NCBI RefSeq assembly: GCF_024198235.1
Contig: NZ_JAKCFB010000002.1
Coordinates: 310,001-374,000 of the forward strand
Reading direction: 5' to 3'
From: Myxococcus dinghuensis
GTDB taxonomy: Bacteria; Myxococcota; Myxococcia; Myxococcales; Myxococcaceae
DNA: 64,000 nucleotides
The position numbers and the translations under genes are program-made. The notes under the pieces are model-generated. The model saw nothing but the letters and a program-made list of their open reading frames with translations. It ran no database searches and was not told the DNA's origin. Shown here in pieces: positions 7,995-16,127 of the stretch (positions are counted from its first letter, which is position 1; each line of letters starts with the position of its first letter).

Positions 7995-9863
7995 ATGAAG
8001 CGACTCATTGGATGGGTGGCATTGTGCGTGGCATTGCTTGGCGCCACGCAGGGCCATGCGACACCCATCGAAACAGTGGAGACAGCCACTCCACAGCCGC
8101 TCGCGACGAGCTGGATTTATCGTGACGGCATGGTTGCACCCTGGGTGGACTACTCATGGACCACCCGGAACCTGAAGAACACGTCACCCGTGTCCGCGGG
8201 CCAGTATTCCCTCGCGGCGACGATGAAGGCCACCGAGGCGCTCTTCTTCTACACGCCCTTGATTGGCGCCAGCGCCGACGCGGCGTTGACGCTGCGCGTG
8301 CATGGCGGCACCTCGGGCACCAACTCCGTGGTGAAGGTCCTCGTCGTGGCGGACGGCGTCTGGAGCGCGGGCGTCGAGTTGGGGAGGTACTGCACCGGCG
8401 GCCGCATCCAGGCCAACCAGTGGGTGAGCTGCCGCGTCCCCATCGTCGACCTCGCCCCGGCGGGCTCGGCGCTGTCGGGCATCGCCTTGCAGGAGGGCCG
8501 CAGGGTCAACCTGCCCACGCTCTACTTCGACGAGCTGAGCGTCCAGGGAGCGACAGCGCCGCCCCCCGTCGTGGTGACGGTCAGCCCCACGTCCGTCTCC
8601 CTGCCGACGGGCGGCTCGAAGACTTTCACCGCCACGGTGAAGGGCAGCCCCGTGACGACCGTGGCCTGGTCCGTCCAGGAAGGCAGCGCCGGCGGCACCA
8701 TCACCTCCGCGGGTGTCTACACGGCGCCGACCCGCGCGGGCACGTATCACGTCAAGGCGACCAGCACCTCGAACCCGACCTCGTCCGCGGTGGCCACCAT
8801 CACCGTGGGCTCCCCCCAGCCAGGGAGGCTCTGGGTCTCCGGCTACTACACCGGCTGGAACTCCGACTTCTATCCTCCGGAGAAGGTGGACTTCAGCGCG
8901 ATGACCCACATCATCGTCGGCCGTGTCACCCCCAACCGGGACGGCACCGTCAACACGCAGTTCGACAACTCGAACGGGCCGCAGATCGCGCGCACCCTCG
9001 CCCAGCGCGCGCACGCCGCGGGGCGCAAGGCCATCATCATGGTGGGCGGCTCCGGTGAGCACGACGGCTGGGTGGGCGCCGCGTCCAACGCGAACCGCGC
9101 CCGCTTCGTCCAGAACCTGATTCGAGCCATGGACACCTTCGGCTACGACGGCCTGGACATCGACTGGGAGCCCATCGAGTCCGTCGACAAGCCGTTCCTG
9201 CTGTCGCTGGTGAAGGAGCTGCGCGCGGCGCGGCCCGGCATGCTGCTCACCATCCCCATCGGCTGGGTGAACGCCAACTTCCCCGAGGACGCCGACCCGT
9301 GGTTCGCCAACCTGGTGCCGTACATGGACCAGATCAACGTCATGACGTACGAGATGACGGGCCCTTGGGACGGCTGGCAGTCCTGGTACTCCTCCGCGCT
9401 CCGGGGCGATTCGGGCAACCGCCCCTCCTCCGTCACCGCCAGCCTCAACGCGTGGGTCGCCGCGGGCCTGCCCAAGGCGAAGCTGGGCATGGGCATCCCG
9501 TTCTACGGCATGGCCTGGCGCCACATCACCGGCCCCTATCAGAACTACACGGACTGGTCCGACTACGTGGGCAGCGACAACGACTTCACCTATCAATACA
9601 TCCAGGAGCTGTCGTCGCGCGGTGTCTATCATTGGGACGAGGCCGCGCAGTCCAGCTACATCACCTTCGCCACGCCCGTGGTGGATGGGACCGTGCGGTG
9701 GATCTCCTATGACTCGCCCCAGGCCATCGCCGCCAAGGGCGCCTTCGCGCGCAACAACGGCTACGGGGGCACCATCATCTGGACCATCAACCAGGGCTGT
9801 ACCAACCCCGCGACGGGCGCGAACCCGCTGCTCGACGCGGTGAAGAGCGCCTTCCAGCCGTAG
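7995..9863 (+). CDS. Secreted glycoside hydrolase family 18 chitinase
   Basis: The 622-aa protein has a signal peptide (MKRLIGWVALCVALLGATQGHA). Residues about 25-190 form a beta-rich, probably carbohydrate-binding module, and residues 192-275 a BIG2-like domain (VTVSPTSVSLPTGGSKTFTA). The rest is a GH18 TIM barrel. The catalytic motif DGLDIDWE is at residues 385-392, with E392 as the acid; MTYEMTGPWDGW and the C-terminal W in GGTIIWTINQG also fit. AGGAGA at 7985-7990 is a strong ribosome-binding site. It likely degrades chitin or related glycans of prey or soil. The preceding 266 nt (7729-7994) are non-coding and hold only the promoter region as far as can be seen. Confidence 0.92.
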   Translation: MKRLIGWVALCVALLGATQGHATPIETVETATPQPLATSWIYRDGMVAPWVDYSWTTRNLKNTSPVSAGQYSLAATMKATEALFFYTPLIGASADAALTLRVHGGTSGTNSVVKVLVVADGVWSAGVELGRYCTGGRIQANQWVSCRVPIVDLAPAGSALSGIALQEGRRVNLPTLYFDELSVQGATAPPPVVVTVSPTSVSLPTGGSKTFTATVKGSPVTTVAWSVQEGSAGGTITSAGVYTAPTRAGTYHVKATSTSNPTSSAVATITVGSPQPGRLWVSGYYTGWNSDFYPPEKVDFSAMTHIIVGRVTPNRDGTVNTQFDNSNGPQIARTLAQRAHAAGRKAIIMVGGSGEHDGWVGAASNANRARFVQNLIRAMDTFGYDGLDIDWEPIESVDKPFLLSLVKELRAARPGMLLTIPIGWVNANFPEDADPWFANLVPYMDQINVMTYEMTGPWDGWQSWYSSALRGDSGNRPSSVTASLNAWVAAGLPKAKLGMGIPFYGMAWRHITGPYQNYTDWSDYVGSDNDFTYQYIQELSSRGVYHWDEAAQSSYITFATPVVDGTVRWISYDSPQAIAAKGAFARNNGYGGTIIWTINQGCTNPATGANPLLDAVKSAFQP

Positions 9864-9878
9864 CCCCCCGGGCGGCGG

Positions 9879-9904
9879 CGGGACGCTCTCCACCGAGCGT
9901 CCCG
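9879..9904. terminator. Bidirectional terminator hairpin between chitinase and S4 genes
   Basis: CGGGACGCTC and GAGCGTCCCG form a perfect 10-bp stem with a 6-nt loop, 16 nt after the chitinase stop and 46 nt from the convergent S4 stop. There is no U-tract, as is usual at this GC content. Confidence 0.7.
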
Positions 9905-9949
9905 CGCACGCGTCCGGAGAAGCCTGCGGGCCTCCCCCCCGGGTTCGCG

Positions 9950-10582
9950 TCAACCGCGCTGCGCGTAGTACTCGACGATGAACGGCTCGTTCACGTCGAC
10001 CGGAATCTCCTCGCGCTCCGGCAGGCGCACGTACTTCATGCCCTCGCCGTCCCCGAGCAGTTGGAGGTACGGCGGGACCAGGCGGCCCTTCATGCGCTCG
10101 AAGGACTCGCGGACGATGGTGAGCTTCAGGTGCGCGGGACGGAAGCGGACCTCGCTGCCCGGGCGGACGCGGAAGCTGGGGATGTCCGTGGCGGCGCCGT
10201 CCACCTGCAGGTAGCCGTGGCGCACGAACTGCCGCGCCTGGCGGATGCTGGTGGCCAGGCCCGCGCGCAGCACCAGCGCGTCCAGCCGGCTCTCCAGCAA
10301 CTGCAACAGCACCGTGCCCGTGTTGCCCGGCGAGCGCCGCGCCTCCTGGAACGCGCGGCGGCACTGCTTCTCCAGGAGCCCGTAGTACAGCTTCAGCTTC
10401 TGCTTCTCCCGCAGCCGCCGGGCGAAGTCGCTGTTGCCCATCCGGGCGGTCGCCCCGTGCTGCCCCGGGGGATACGGCCTCCTCAGCACCGGATCCTTGT
10501 CCGGGTCCTTCCCGCTGATTCGCGACAGCGGAATGCCCAGCCGCCGGCACATCCGACCCCTCGGTCCCAGTTCTCGCGCCAC
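9950..10582 (-). CDS. rpsD: 30S ribosomal protein S4, zinc-independent (C-minus) paralogue
   Basis: The 210-aa protein has the S4 N-terminal domain ([21 protein letters not shown]) and an S4 RNA-binding domain ([34 protein letters not shown]). S4 binds 16S rRNA and nucleates 30S assembly. The usual N-terminal zinc knuckle (C-x2-C ... C-x4/5-C) is lost: only Cys12 remains in GRMCRRLG, and the second pair is replaced by [11 protein letters not shown]. The GTG start at 10582 follows GGAGG by 8 nt. The gene stands alone, not in an S13-S11-S4-rpoA operon, so it is probably a second copy. A Fur/Zur-like box in its promoter implies use under zinc limitation. Confidence 0.93.
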   Translation of the reverse strand: MARELGPRGRMCRRLGIPLSRISGKDPDKDPVLRRPYPPGQHGATARMGNSDFARRLREKQKLKLYYGLLEKQCRRAFQEARRSPGNTGTVLLQLLESRLDALVLRAGLATSIRQARQFVRHGYLQVDGAATDIPSFRVRPGSEVRFRPAHLKLTIVRESFERMKGRLVPPYLQLLGDGEGMKYVRLPEREEIPVDVNEPFIVEYYAQRG

Positions 10583-10620
10583 GTCCCGTTCCTCCGTCCT
10601 ACTCGATGAATCGAGCAAAG

Positions 10621-10649
10621 ATGATTTTGATAATCACTATCAATTTCAA
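10621..10649 (-). promoter_or_regulatory. Promoter of the S4 paralogue with Fur/Zur-type operator in the spacer
   Basis: Read on the minus strand: -35 TTGAAA (10644-10649), a 17-nt spacer TTGATAGTGATTATCAA (10627-10643), and -10 AATCAT (10621-10626). The spacer is a perfect 6-5-6 inverted repeat. The plus-strand 19-mer at 10623-10641 matches the classical Fur consensus GATAATGATAATCATTATC at 16 of 19 positions. The start codon lies about 40 nt downstream. The site is a strong candidate for a Fur-family repressor; the loss of zinc ligands in the product points to Zur. Binding is inferred. Confidence 0.75.
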
Positions 10650-10692
10650 TAGCGGAAAACGCGGCGCGGATCAAGCCCCCCGAGCGGGGAGG

Positions 10693-10734
10693 CGACACCG
10701 GCGGTGAGGCGCCTGGAGGGCGGGGCCGGTGTCG
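10693..10734 (-). terminator. Terminator-like hairpin downstream of the SDR gene
   Basis: CGACACCGGC (10693-10702) pairs perfectly with GCCGGTGTCG (10725-10734) across a 22-nt loop. It starts 14 nt past the SDR stop codon and ends transcription before the S4 promoter. Confidence 0.5.
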
Positions 10735-10747
10735 GGAGGGGGCTGGC

Positions 10748-11500
10748 TCAGACGAGGCGGTGGCCTCCGTCGACGTGGAGGACCTCGCCGGTGGTGAAGC
10801 CGTTCTCCATGAGGAAGCGCGCGGCCCGGGCCACCTCCTCGGGGCGGCCCACGCGGCCCACGGGGAGGCGGCGCGCGTGGGTGTCGAAGGCGCGGGACTT
10901 GTCGAGCCCGGGCGTGGCGTCCCACAGGGGGGTGTCGACCCAGCCGGGGGACAGGGCGTTGACGCGCAACGGGGCAAGCTCCAGCGCGAGCGCGCGGGCG
11001 AGCGCGTTGACGGCGCCATTCACCGCGGCGATGGCCGCGCCGCCCGGCGAGGGCCGCTCGGAGGCGACGCCGGTGACGAAGGTCAGCGAGCCGGCCGGCT
11101 CGAACCGCGCGTAGCGGGCGAGGTGGAGCGCGGCCAGCAGCTTGGAGTCGAGCGTGCGCCGGGCGCGGGCGAGGTCGAACTGGCGGATGGGCTGGTAGTA
11201 GGGGTCCACCGCGGTGAGGACGATGTGATGCTGGGGGACGAGGCGCTCGAGCGCCTCGCGCGTCCGGGCCTCGTCGGTGATGTCCAGCGCGAGGGTGCGC
11301 ACGCGGTCGGGGGTCGCCAAGCCCGCCGCCGCCCGCGCGAGCTTCTCCTCCGAGCGGCTCGCCAGCGTCACGTGCGCCCCTGCCTCCAGGCTGGCGCGCG
11401 CCACCGCCAGCCCGATGCCCGAGGAGCCACCCACGACCAGGACCTGCTGTTTGTCGAGTGTTATGCCCCAGGAGTAGTGCGGTGGCCCGCGGGGAGCCAT
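10748..11500 (-). CDS. Atypical short-chain dehydrogenase/reductase lacking the YxxxK motif
   Basis: The 250-aa protein has the Rossmann motif VVGGSSGIG near residue 22, an NxxG-region equivalent (TAVDPYY) and the C-terminal SDR features NALSPGWVDTPLW and GEVLHVDGGHRLV. Where classical SDRs have YxxxK, this one reads IAAVN within GGAAIAAVNGAVNALARAL, so both Tyr and Lys are absent. That resembles SDR subgroups considered catalytically atypical. It is divergent from the LysR gene with about 26 nt between starts. The chosen ATG at 11500 is the only nearby ATG, but the true start could lie a few codons later, close to LDKQQVLVV, leaving more room for a promoter. Confidence 0.8.
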   Translation of the reverse strand: MAPRGPPHYSWGITLDKQQVLVVGGSSGIGLAVARASLEAGAHVTLASRSEEKLARAAAGLATPDRVRTLALDITDEARTREALERLVPQHHIVLTAVDPYYQPIRQFDLARARRTLDSKLLAALHLARYARFEPAGSLTFVTGVASERPSPGGAAIAAVNGAVNALARALALELAPLRVNALSPGWVDTPLWDATPGLDKSRAFDTHARRLPVGRVGRPEEVARAARFLMENGFTTGEVLHVDGGHRLV

Positions 11501-11525
11501 GGGACGGTGTGGCATGCTCCATCCC

Positions 11526-12416
11526 ATGAGCGGGATGATTTCGACGGAGGACGTGCGCCTGTTCCTGGCCGTCGCCAGCCACCTGAGCTTCGTGGAGGCG
11601 GCGCGGCGCACGGGCATCCCCACCAGCACGGTGAGCCGGCGGGTGGCGAAGCTGGAGGAGGCGCTGGGCACGCGGCTCCTGCAGCGCACGTCGCGGCAGG
11701 TGGGGCTGACGCAGGAGGGCGCGCGGCTGGTGGAGCGGGCGGGGCCGCTGGTGGAGGAGTTGGAAGGAGTGCTCCAGCGCTCCGCGGAGCGCGACGACGA
11801 GCCGACGGGGCGGCTGCGCGTCACGGCCCCGCTGATGACGGGGGCCCAGCGCATCGCGCCGGCGCTGTTCTCCTTCGCGGCGCGCCACCGCGGGGTCCAG
11901 GTGGAGCTGCACCTGACCAACTCGCTGGTGCCGCTGGTGGACGAGGGCTTCGACCTGGCGTTCCGCACGGGCCCCGTGCGCGACGCGGAGCTGGTGGCCC
12001 GGCGCGTGGGGAGCGTGCCGTTCTCGCTCGCCGCCTCACCGGGGTTCGTGAGGCAGGCGCTGAAGCAGCGCCCCCGGCTCTCGCGGGAGCGGCTCGGCGA
12101 GGTGCCGGCCATCCTCCCCCGCCCCGGCGCCGTGTGGCGGCTGCGGCGCAAGGACGGCTCCGCGGACGAGGTGCGCCCCCTGGAGCGGTTCTGCGCGGAT
12201 GACCCGCGGGTGATGATCTCCGCCGCGGTGGCCGGGCTGGGCGTGGTCTGCGCGCCCACGGAGGTCATCGCCCAGCAGGGCTCCCAGCTCGTCCCCGTGA
12301 CGGTGGCCTCGCGCACGGTGGAGGCGCGGGAGCTGTTCGCGGTGTACCCCTCGCGCCGCCAGCTCCCCGCCCGCGTGAGGCTCGCGCTCGACTGGATTCT
12401 CGCGCGGGACGGGTGA
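11526..12416 (+). CDS. LysR-family transcriptional regulator
   Basis: The 296-aa protein has an N-terminal LysR winged helix-turn-helix (STEDVRLFLAVASHLSFVEA, then RRTGIPTSTVSRRVAKLEEALG). A periplasmic-binding-like effector domain runs from about residue 90 (GRLRVTAPLMTGAQ). The length is normal. It faces the atypical SDR gene head to head, the classic LysR arrangement, so the SDR is the likely target. Starts at 11499 or 11535 are also possible. Confidence 0.9.
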   Translation: MSGMISTEDVRLFLAVASHLSFVEAARRTGIPTSTVSRRVAKLEEALGTRLLQRTSRQVGLTQEGARLVERAGPLVEELEGVLQRSAERDDEPTGRLRVTAPLMTGAQRIAPALFSFAARHRGVQVELHLTNSLVPLVDEGFDLAFRTGPVRDAELVARRVGSVPFSLAASPGFVRQALKQRPRLSRERLGEVPAILPRPGAVWRLRRKDGSADEVRPLERFCADDPRVMISAAVAGLGVVCAPTEVIAQQGSQLVPVTVASRTVEARELFAVYPSRRQLPARVRLALDWILARDG

Positions 12417-12423
12417 GCGGCGG

Positions 12424-12942
12424 CTACTTCCAGCCGCGGCCACCCCGGCCCGCGTCGCGCTTCACCAGCTCCACCTTCATGCCCAACAGCTCGCGGCTCT
12501 CGCCCTTGGAGCCGCACGGCGCGCCATTCGTGTACGGGCCGATGGGCGCCTTGTCCCCCGCCACGAGGCACCAGTAGCGGACGGTGTAGTCCTTCGCCGC
12601 GCGGCCCGTGAGGCGGAAGGCGAAGGCCTCCAGCCGGCGCGACTCGCCCGTCGTCCCGCAGCGCGCGCCCGCCTTCAACCAGGGCGAGTCGCCCACGTCC
12701 TGGAGGTGGCACATGTACTCGAGCCCCGCCTCCCGTGCCGAGTGGGGCACGTCGAACACGAACTGCTCGATGCGGCGCGGCGCGTCGGGCAGCCAGGCGC
12801 CCGCGACGTAGGGCTGGTCCCCCACGTCCGCGCTGTGGACCACGCCCACCAACCGCACGGCGTCCGCAGACCGGACGGGGTCCGCCAGCGCGGAAGTCGG
12901 GACGACGGCGAGCAGCGTCAGCGAGGCGAGCAGGGTCTTCAT
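12424..12942 (-). CDS. Secreted ChW-repeat-like protein
   Basis: The start at 12942 (MKTLLASLTLLAVVPTSALA) is preceded by GAGG and yields 172 aa with a clear signal peptide. The mature part holds about three repeats of roughly 45 residues with the pattern 'hydrophobic-x-H/W-x-x-D/A-G-D-x-P-[YW]...G...G-x-[ST]-[RE]-x-[LI]-[EL]': LVGVVHSADVGDQPYV, YMCHLQDVGDSPWLKAG, and YWCLVAGDKAPIG. GTTGESRRLEAF and GSKGESRELLGM resemble the 'clostridial hydrophobic with conserved W' repeat. Such repeats are thought to act in surface or carbohydrate contacts. The assignment is by eye, so moderate. The two Cys pairs may form disulfides. It is convergent with LysR (7-nt gap). Confidence 0.65.
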   Translation of the reverse strand: MKTLLASLTLLAVVPTSALADPVRSADAVRLVGVVHSADVGDQPYVAGAWLPDAPRRIEQFVFDVPHSAREAGLEYMCHLQDVGDSPWLKAGARCGTTGESRRLEAFAFRLTGRAAKDYTVRYWCLVAGDKAPIGPYTNGAPCGSKGESRELLGMKVELVKRDAGRGGRGWK

Positions 12943-13014
12943 CGCGGGAATCCTCATCTCTGCGGGATGCCCGTTCCGACCGACCCTGCGCGGGAGATAT
13001 TCACCCGCGGCGTG

Positions 13015-15081
13015 TCACTTGTCCTTGGACAGGATGACGACGCTGTAGGGCCCCAGGTTGTTGAGGGCGCCGCTGGCGGGCAGGCCGTCCTTGCCGCCCC
13101 AGTGGCCGCCCACGTCGAAGCTCTGGGCGTTGCCGAAGTCCCCGGAGTAGCCCTGCCAGTCGCTGTTGAAGCGCACCTTCCACGTGCCGTCGGAGGGCAG
13201 GCCCAGCTCGTAGTTGGAGAGCTGCTTGCCGCCGAAGTTGACGACGACGATGGTGTCGTCGCCCGCGCCGCCCTTGTCCCAGCGGTGGAAGGCGATGACC
13301 TTGTCGTTGTTGTTCACGTGGTGGACGTTGACGTTCTCCCCACGCAGGCCGGCGGTGTCGTCGTTCCAGTTGCGGCGCAGCTTGATGAGGTCCGTGTAGG
13401 CCTGGTTGATGCCGCTAAAGGACTCCTTCTTCTTCCAGTCGAGCGGGTCGCCGTCCTGGAAGTGGCCGTCCTCGAGGAACTCCTGGCCCTGGAAGATCAT
13501 CGGGATGCCGGGGCTGGTCATCGTGAGCGCGGCGCCGATGAGCGAGCGCTTCTTGGCGTGGTAGCCGCCCGCGTCCCAGCCGCCCACCTCGCTGGGCAGG
13601 CGCTGCTTGCCGTTGGCCACCTCGTCGTGGCTCTCCGTGTAGATGACGCGCTGGGTGGCGGAGCCGTTGTACTTGAAGGAGATGGCCCGGGCGACGGCGT
13701 CCATGTCCCGGTCGTTGTCGGAGAACGCGGTGAGCGCGGCGCGCACCGGGTGCACGAAGTTGGAGTCCCACTGGCTGTCGAAGCCCGCGCCCTGCGCGTG
13801 CGTGACGGCCGCCTCGTTGCCCAGGTCCTCCGCGATGATGATCTTCTGCGGGAACTCGCGGTTGACCGCCTCGTTGATCTCCTTGAGCAGCTGCCAGCCC
13901 TGCGGGTTGTCCGCGCCGCTGGCCTGGCGGATCTCCTTCGTCGCGTCCAGGCGCAGGCCATCCATGTGGTAGTCGCGCAGCCACATCATGGCGTTGTCGC
14001 GCAGGTAGTCACGCACCTCGTGGCGGCCGTAGTCCGGGCGCGTGTCGCCCCACGGCGTCTTGGCGCGCCAGTCCGTGTAGAAGTAGCTGCCGCCCTTGCC
14101 GTACGTCTCGCCGTCGAAGTCCCACTGCGGCAGGTCGCTGGGGCCCAGGTGGTTGTAGACGACGTCCATGACCACGCCGATGCCGCGCTTGTGCGCCTCG
14201 TCCACGAAGCGCTTGAGGTCGTCCGGCGTGCCGTACGCGCTCTCCGGCGCGTTGGGGTACGCCGGGTTGTAGCCCCAACTGAAGTCGGCCGCGAACTCCG
14301 CGGAGGGCATGACCTCGATGACGTTGATGCCCAGGTCCTTCAGGTGGTCCAGCTTGTCGATGGCGCTCTGCCAGTTGCCGGGGCCCCAGCCGGGCTCGTC
14401 GTTGAACGTGCCCACGTGCATCTCGTAGATGACCGCCTCGTTCCAGGGCGGCATCTTGAAGTCCCAGTCGTGCTCCCACTGATAGGTCTTGTGGTCGACG
14501 ATGACGGAGTTGCCCGTGGAGTTCGTCACGTCGTTGGCGCGCGGGTCGCCCTTCCAGCGCCAGTCGCCGTACTTGCCCTGGACCACGTACTGGTACTGCT
14601 CCCCCGCCTTGGCGCCGGGGACGTCGAGCGAGAAGTTGCCGCTCGCCTCGCGCTGCAGCTCCACCGTCTGCCAGTTGCTGAAGTCACCCGCCACCTGCAC
14701 CCGCTGCGCGTTGGGCGCCCAGACGCGGAAGGTGGTGCCCCCGTCGTAGGGGATGGCGCCCATGCCCGGACGGCTGGAGGGCTGCGTGGGCATGGGGACG
14801 GCGCTCTTCGACGGCAGCTCCGCGACGAGGGTGCCATCGCGCCGCGGCAGGTCGCGCGAATGGGGGCCGTGCGTCTGCGGGGCCTGGGGCGCGCGGAGCT
14901 GGACCTCGGCGCTCTTGCGCTGGCGGACGTCGTCGAAGAAGTCCTTGCCTCCCGCGCCGCGCGCCCCGCCGGACGTGTTCGCGCCGGAGGACTGCGACGA
15001 CTTCGCGCCCGCCTCGTTCGAGGCGCGCGACGTGGAGGACGAGGAAGCGGGACGGCTCGGTGGGGGAATCCGGGTGGGCAT
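13015..15081 (-). CDS. GH13 alpha-amylase family protein with CBM48 (glycogen branching-type)
   Basis: The 688-aa protein starts with about 100 low-complexity Ser/Ala/Pro-rich residues. A CBM48/isoamylase-N domain follows (TTFRVWAPNAQRVQVAGDFSNW), then the GH13 barrel with conserved regions I DVVYNH, II DGLRLDA, III IIAEDLGNE and IV ESHDE, and a C-terminal beta domain. The nucleophile (D in GLRLDA) and acid (E in AEDLG) are present. Motif spacing and CBM48 point to 1,4-alpha-glucan branching enzyme or a related maltooligosyl enzyme acting on storage glucan. No signal peptide is seen. A short GC-rich hairpin (CGCGGG at 12989-12994, CCCGCG at 13004-13009) lies just past the stop. Confidence 0.85.
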   Translation of the reverse strand: MPTRIPPPSRPASSSSTSRASNEAGAKSSQSSGANTSGGARGAGGKDFFDDVRQRKSAEVQLRAPQAPQTHGPHSRDLPRRDGTLVAELPSKSAVPMPTQPSSRPGMGAIPYDGGTTFRVWAPNAQRVQVAGDFSNWQTVELQREASGNFSLDVPGAKAGEQYQYVVQGKYGDWRWKGDPRANDVTNSTGNSVIVDHKTYQWEHDWDFKMPPWNEAVIYEMHVGTFNDEPGWGPGNWQSAIDKLDHLKDLGINVIEVMPSAEFAADFSWGYNPAYPNAPESAYGTPDDLKRFVDEAHKRGIGVVMDVVYNHLGPSDLPQWDFDGETYGKGGSYFYTDWRAKTPWGDTRPDYGRHEVRDYLRDNAMMWLRDYHMDGLRLDATKEIRQASGADNPQGWQLLKEINEAVNREFPQKIIIAEDLGNEAAVTHAQGAGFDSQWDSNFVHPVRAALTAFSDNDRDMDAVARAISFKYNGSATQRVIYTESHDEVANGKQRLPSEVGGWDAGGYHAKKRSLIGAALTMTSPGIPMIFQGQEFLEDGHFQDGDPLDWKKKESFSGINQAYTDLIKLRRNWNDDTAGLRGENVNVHHVNNNDKVIAFHRWDKGGAGDDTIVVVNFGGKQLSNYELGLPSDGTWKVRFNSDWQGYSGDFGNAQSFDVGGHWGGKDGLPASGALNNLGPYSVVILSKDK

Positions 15082-15265
15082 GTCTCGGCCGTTGTCTGGG
15101 GAAGTCCAGACTCAGTATCGGCCACGCGCGCCCAAGGTTGCGTCACGGATGAGACAGCGCTCGCACCAGCCCGTCCCGGACGGGGCCCACCCCTTCCTGA
15201 AACATGAAACACGCGACAAACGTGCCCCCGGTCCCCGGGGACCCGCCCACGAACACACTCCCAGG

Positions 15266-15943
15266 CTAGCGGGACCCGGACCAGGAGCGATGGCTCGGCG
15301 GAGCCGCGGAGCGGGTGACGAGGACCTCCCCCACTTCGTCCACGGGCGCGAGCGAGCCGCCGCCCCCCAGGCTCCGGGAGCTGCCGGGCACCGACCGGTG
15401 CGCCGCCCCGCGCGGGGACTCGGCCTCCGCGACGCGCTTGATGTCGGCCAGGCCCTGCTCGAAGTCGCGGCCCATGGACGCGTCCTGGTCCGCGAAGAAG
15501 GACAGCGCCTTGTCCACGAACGTGTTGCGGCCGCACATCACCCACGTCAGCAGGACGCCGCCCGGGGCCGGCTCCAGCCGGTACTCGGAGGTGTTGGTGG
15601 CGTGCATGGGGTCGGTGAAGTCCAGCCGGATGCGCACGTACTCGAGCGGCCGGCTCTCCACGATCTCCATCCGCCCCGAGCCCGTCCGCGTGCCGCGCCA
15701 CTCGTAGGTCGCGCCCACACCCGAGGTCGTCTCGCCGAGCGTCACCAACTGCGAGGGCTCCACCTTCCACCACGGAGACCAGCGGTCCCAGTGGTGGAAA
15801 TCGTTGACCAGCGTGAACACCACCTCGGGAGGCGCCGCGATGGACTCGCTGCGTTCGATGCGGAACGTATCGGGCCGCGTCCCGACGATGGCGACCAACC
15901 CGGCCATGACGGCGACGATGGAGACTCCCGCCAGCTTCTTCAT
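15266..15943 (-). CDS. SRPBCC (polyketide cyclase/START-like) family protein, membrane-anchored or exported
   Basis: The start at 15943 (MKKLAGVSIVAVMAGLVAIVG) gives 225 aa and a hydrophobic N-terminal segment usable as a signal or anchor. The SRPBCC core begins at IERSESIAAPPEVVFTLVNDFHHWDRWSP and continues through GVGATYEWRG, SRPLEYVRIRLDF and GGVLLTWVMCGRN. The family forms a hydrophobic ligand cavity; the ligand is unknown. The last 45 residues are low-complexity. GGGGG lies about 6 nt upstream of the ATG. It is divergent from the MFS exporter at 16128. Confidence 0.8.
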   Translation of the reverse strand: MKKLAGVSIVAVMAGLVAIVGTRPDTFRIERSESIAAPPEVVFTLVNDFHHWDRWSPWWKVEPSQLVTLGETTSGVGATYEWRGTRTGSGRMEIVESRPLEYVRIRLDFTDPMHATNTSEYRLEPAPGGVLLTWVMCGRNTFVDKALSFFADQDASMGRDFEQGLADIKRVAEAESPRGAAHRSVPGSSRSLGGGGSLAPVDEVGEVLVTRSAAPPSHRSWSGSR

Positions 15944-16127
15944 GAATGGACCCCCGGGAACGGACGAATTTCTCCCCTTCCAAAAGCGGCGACGAACGAG
16001 CCCTCGTCGGATCGACACGCGGTACGCAAATTTTTCCGGACTTTCCAAGTCTGCAGAAGGATTGAGGGTGGCGATGGCGGCGGGAGGCCACTAGAAGCGG
16101 AGCGCCCCGCGACGTCGACCCGACAAC

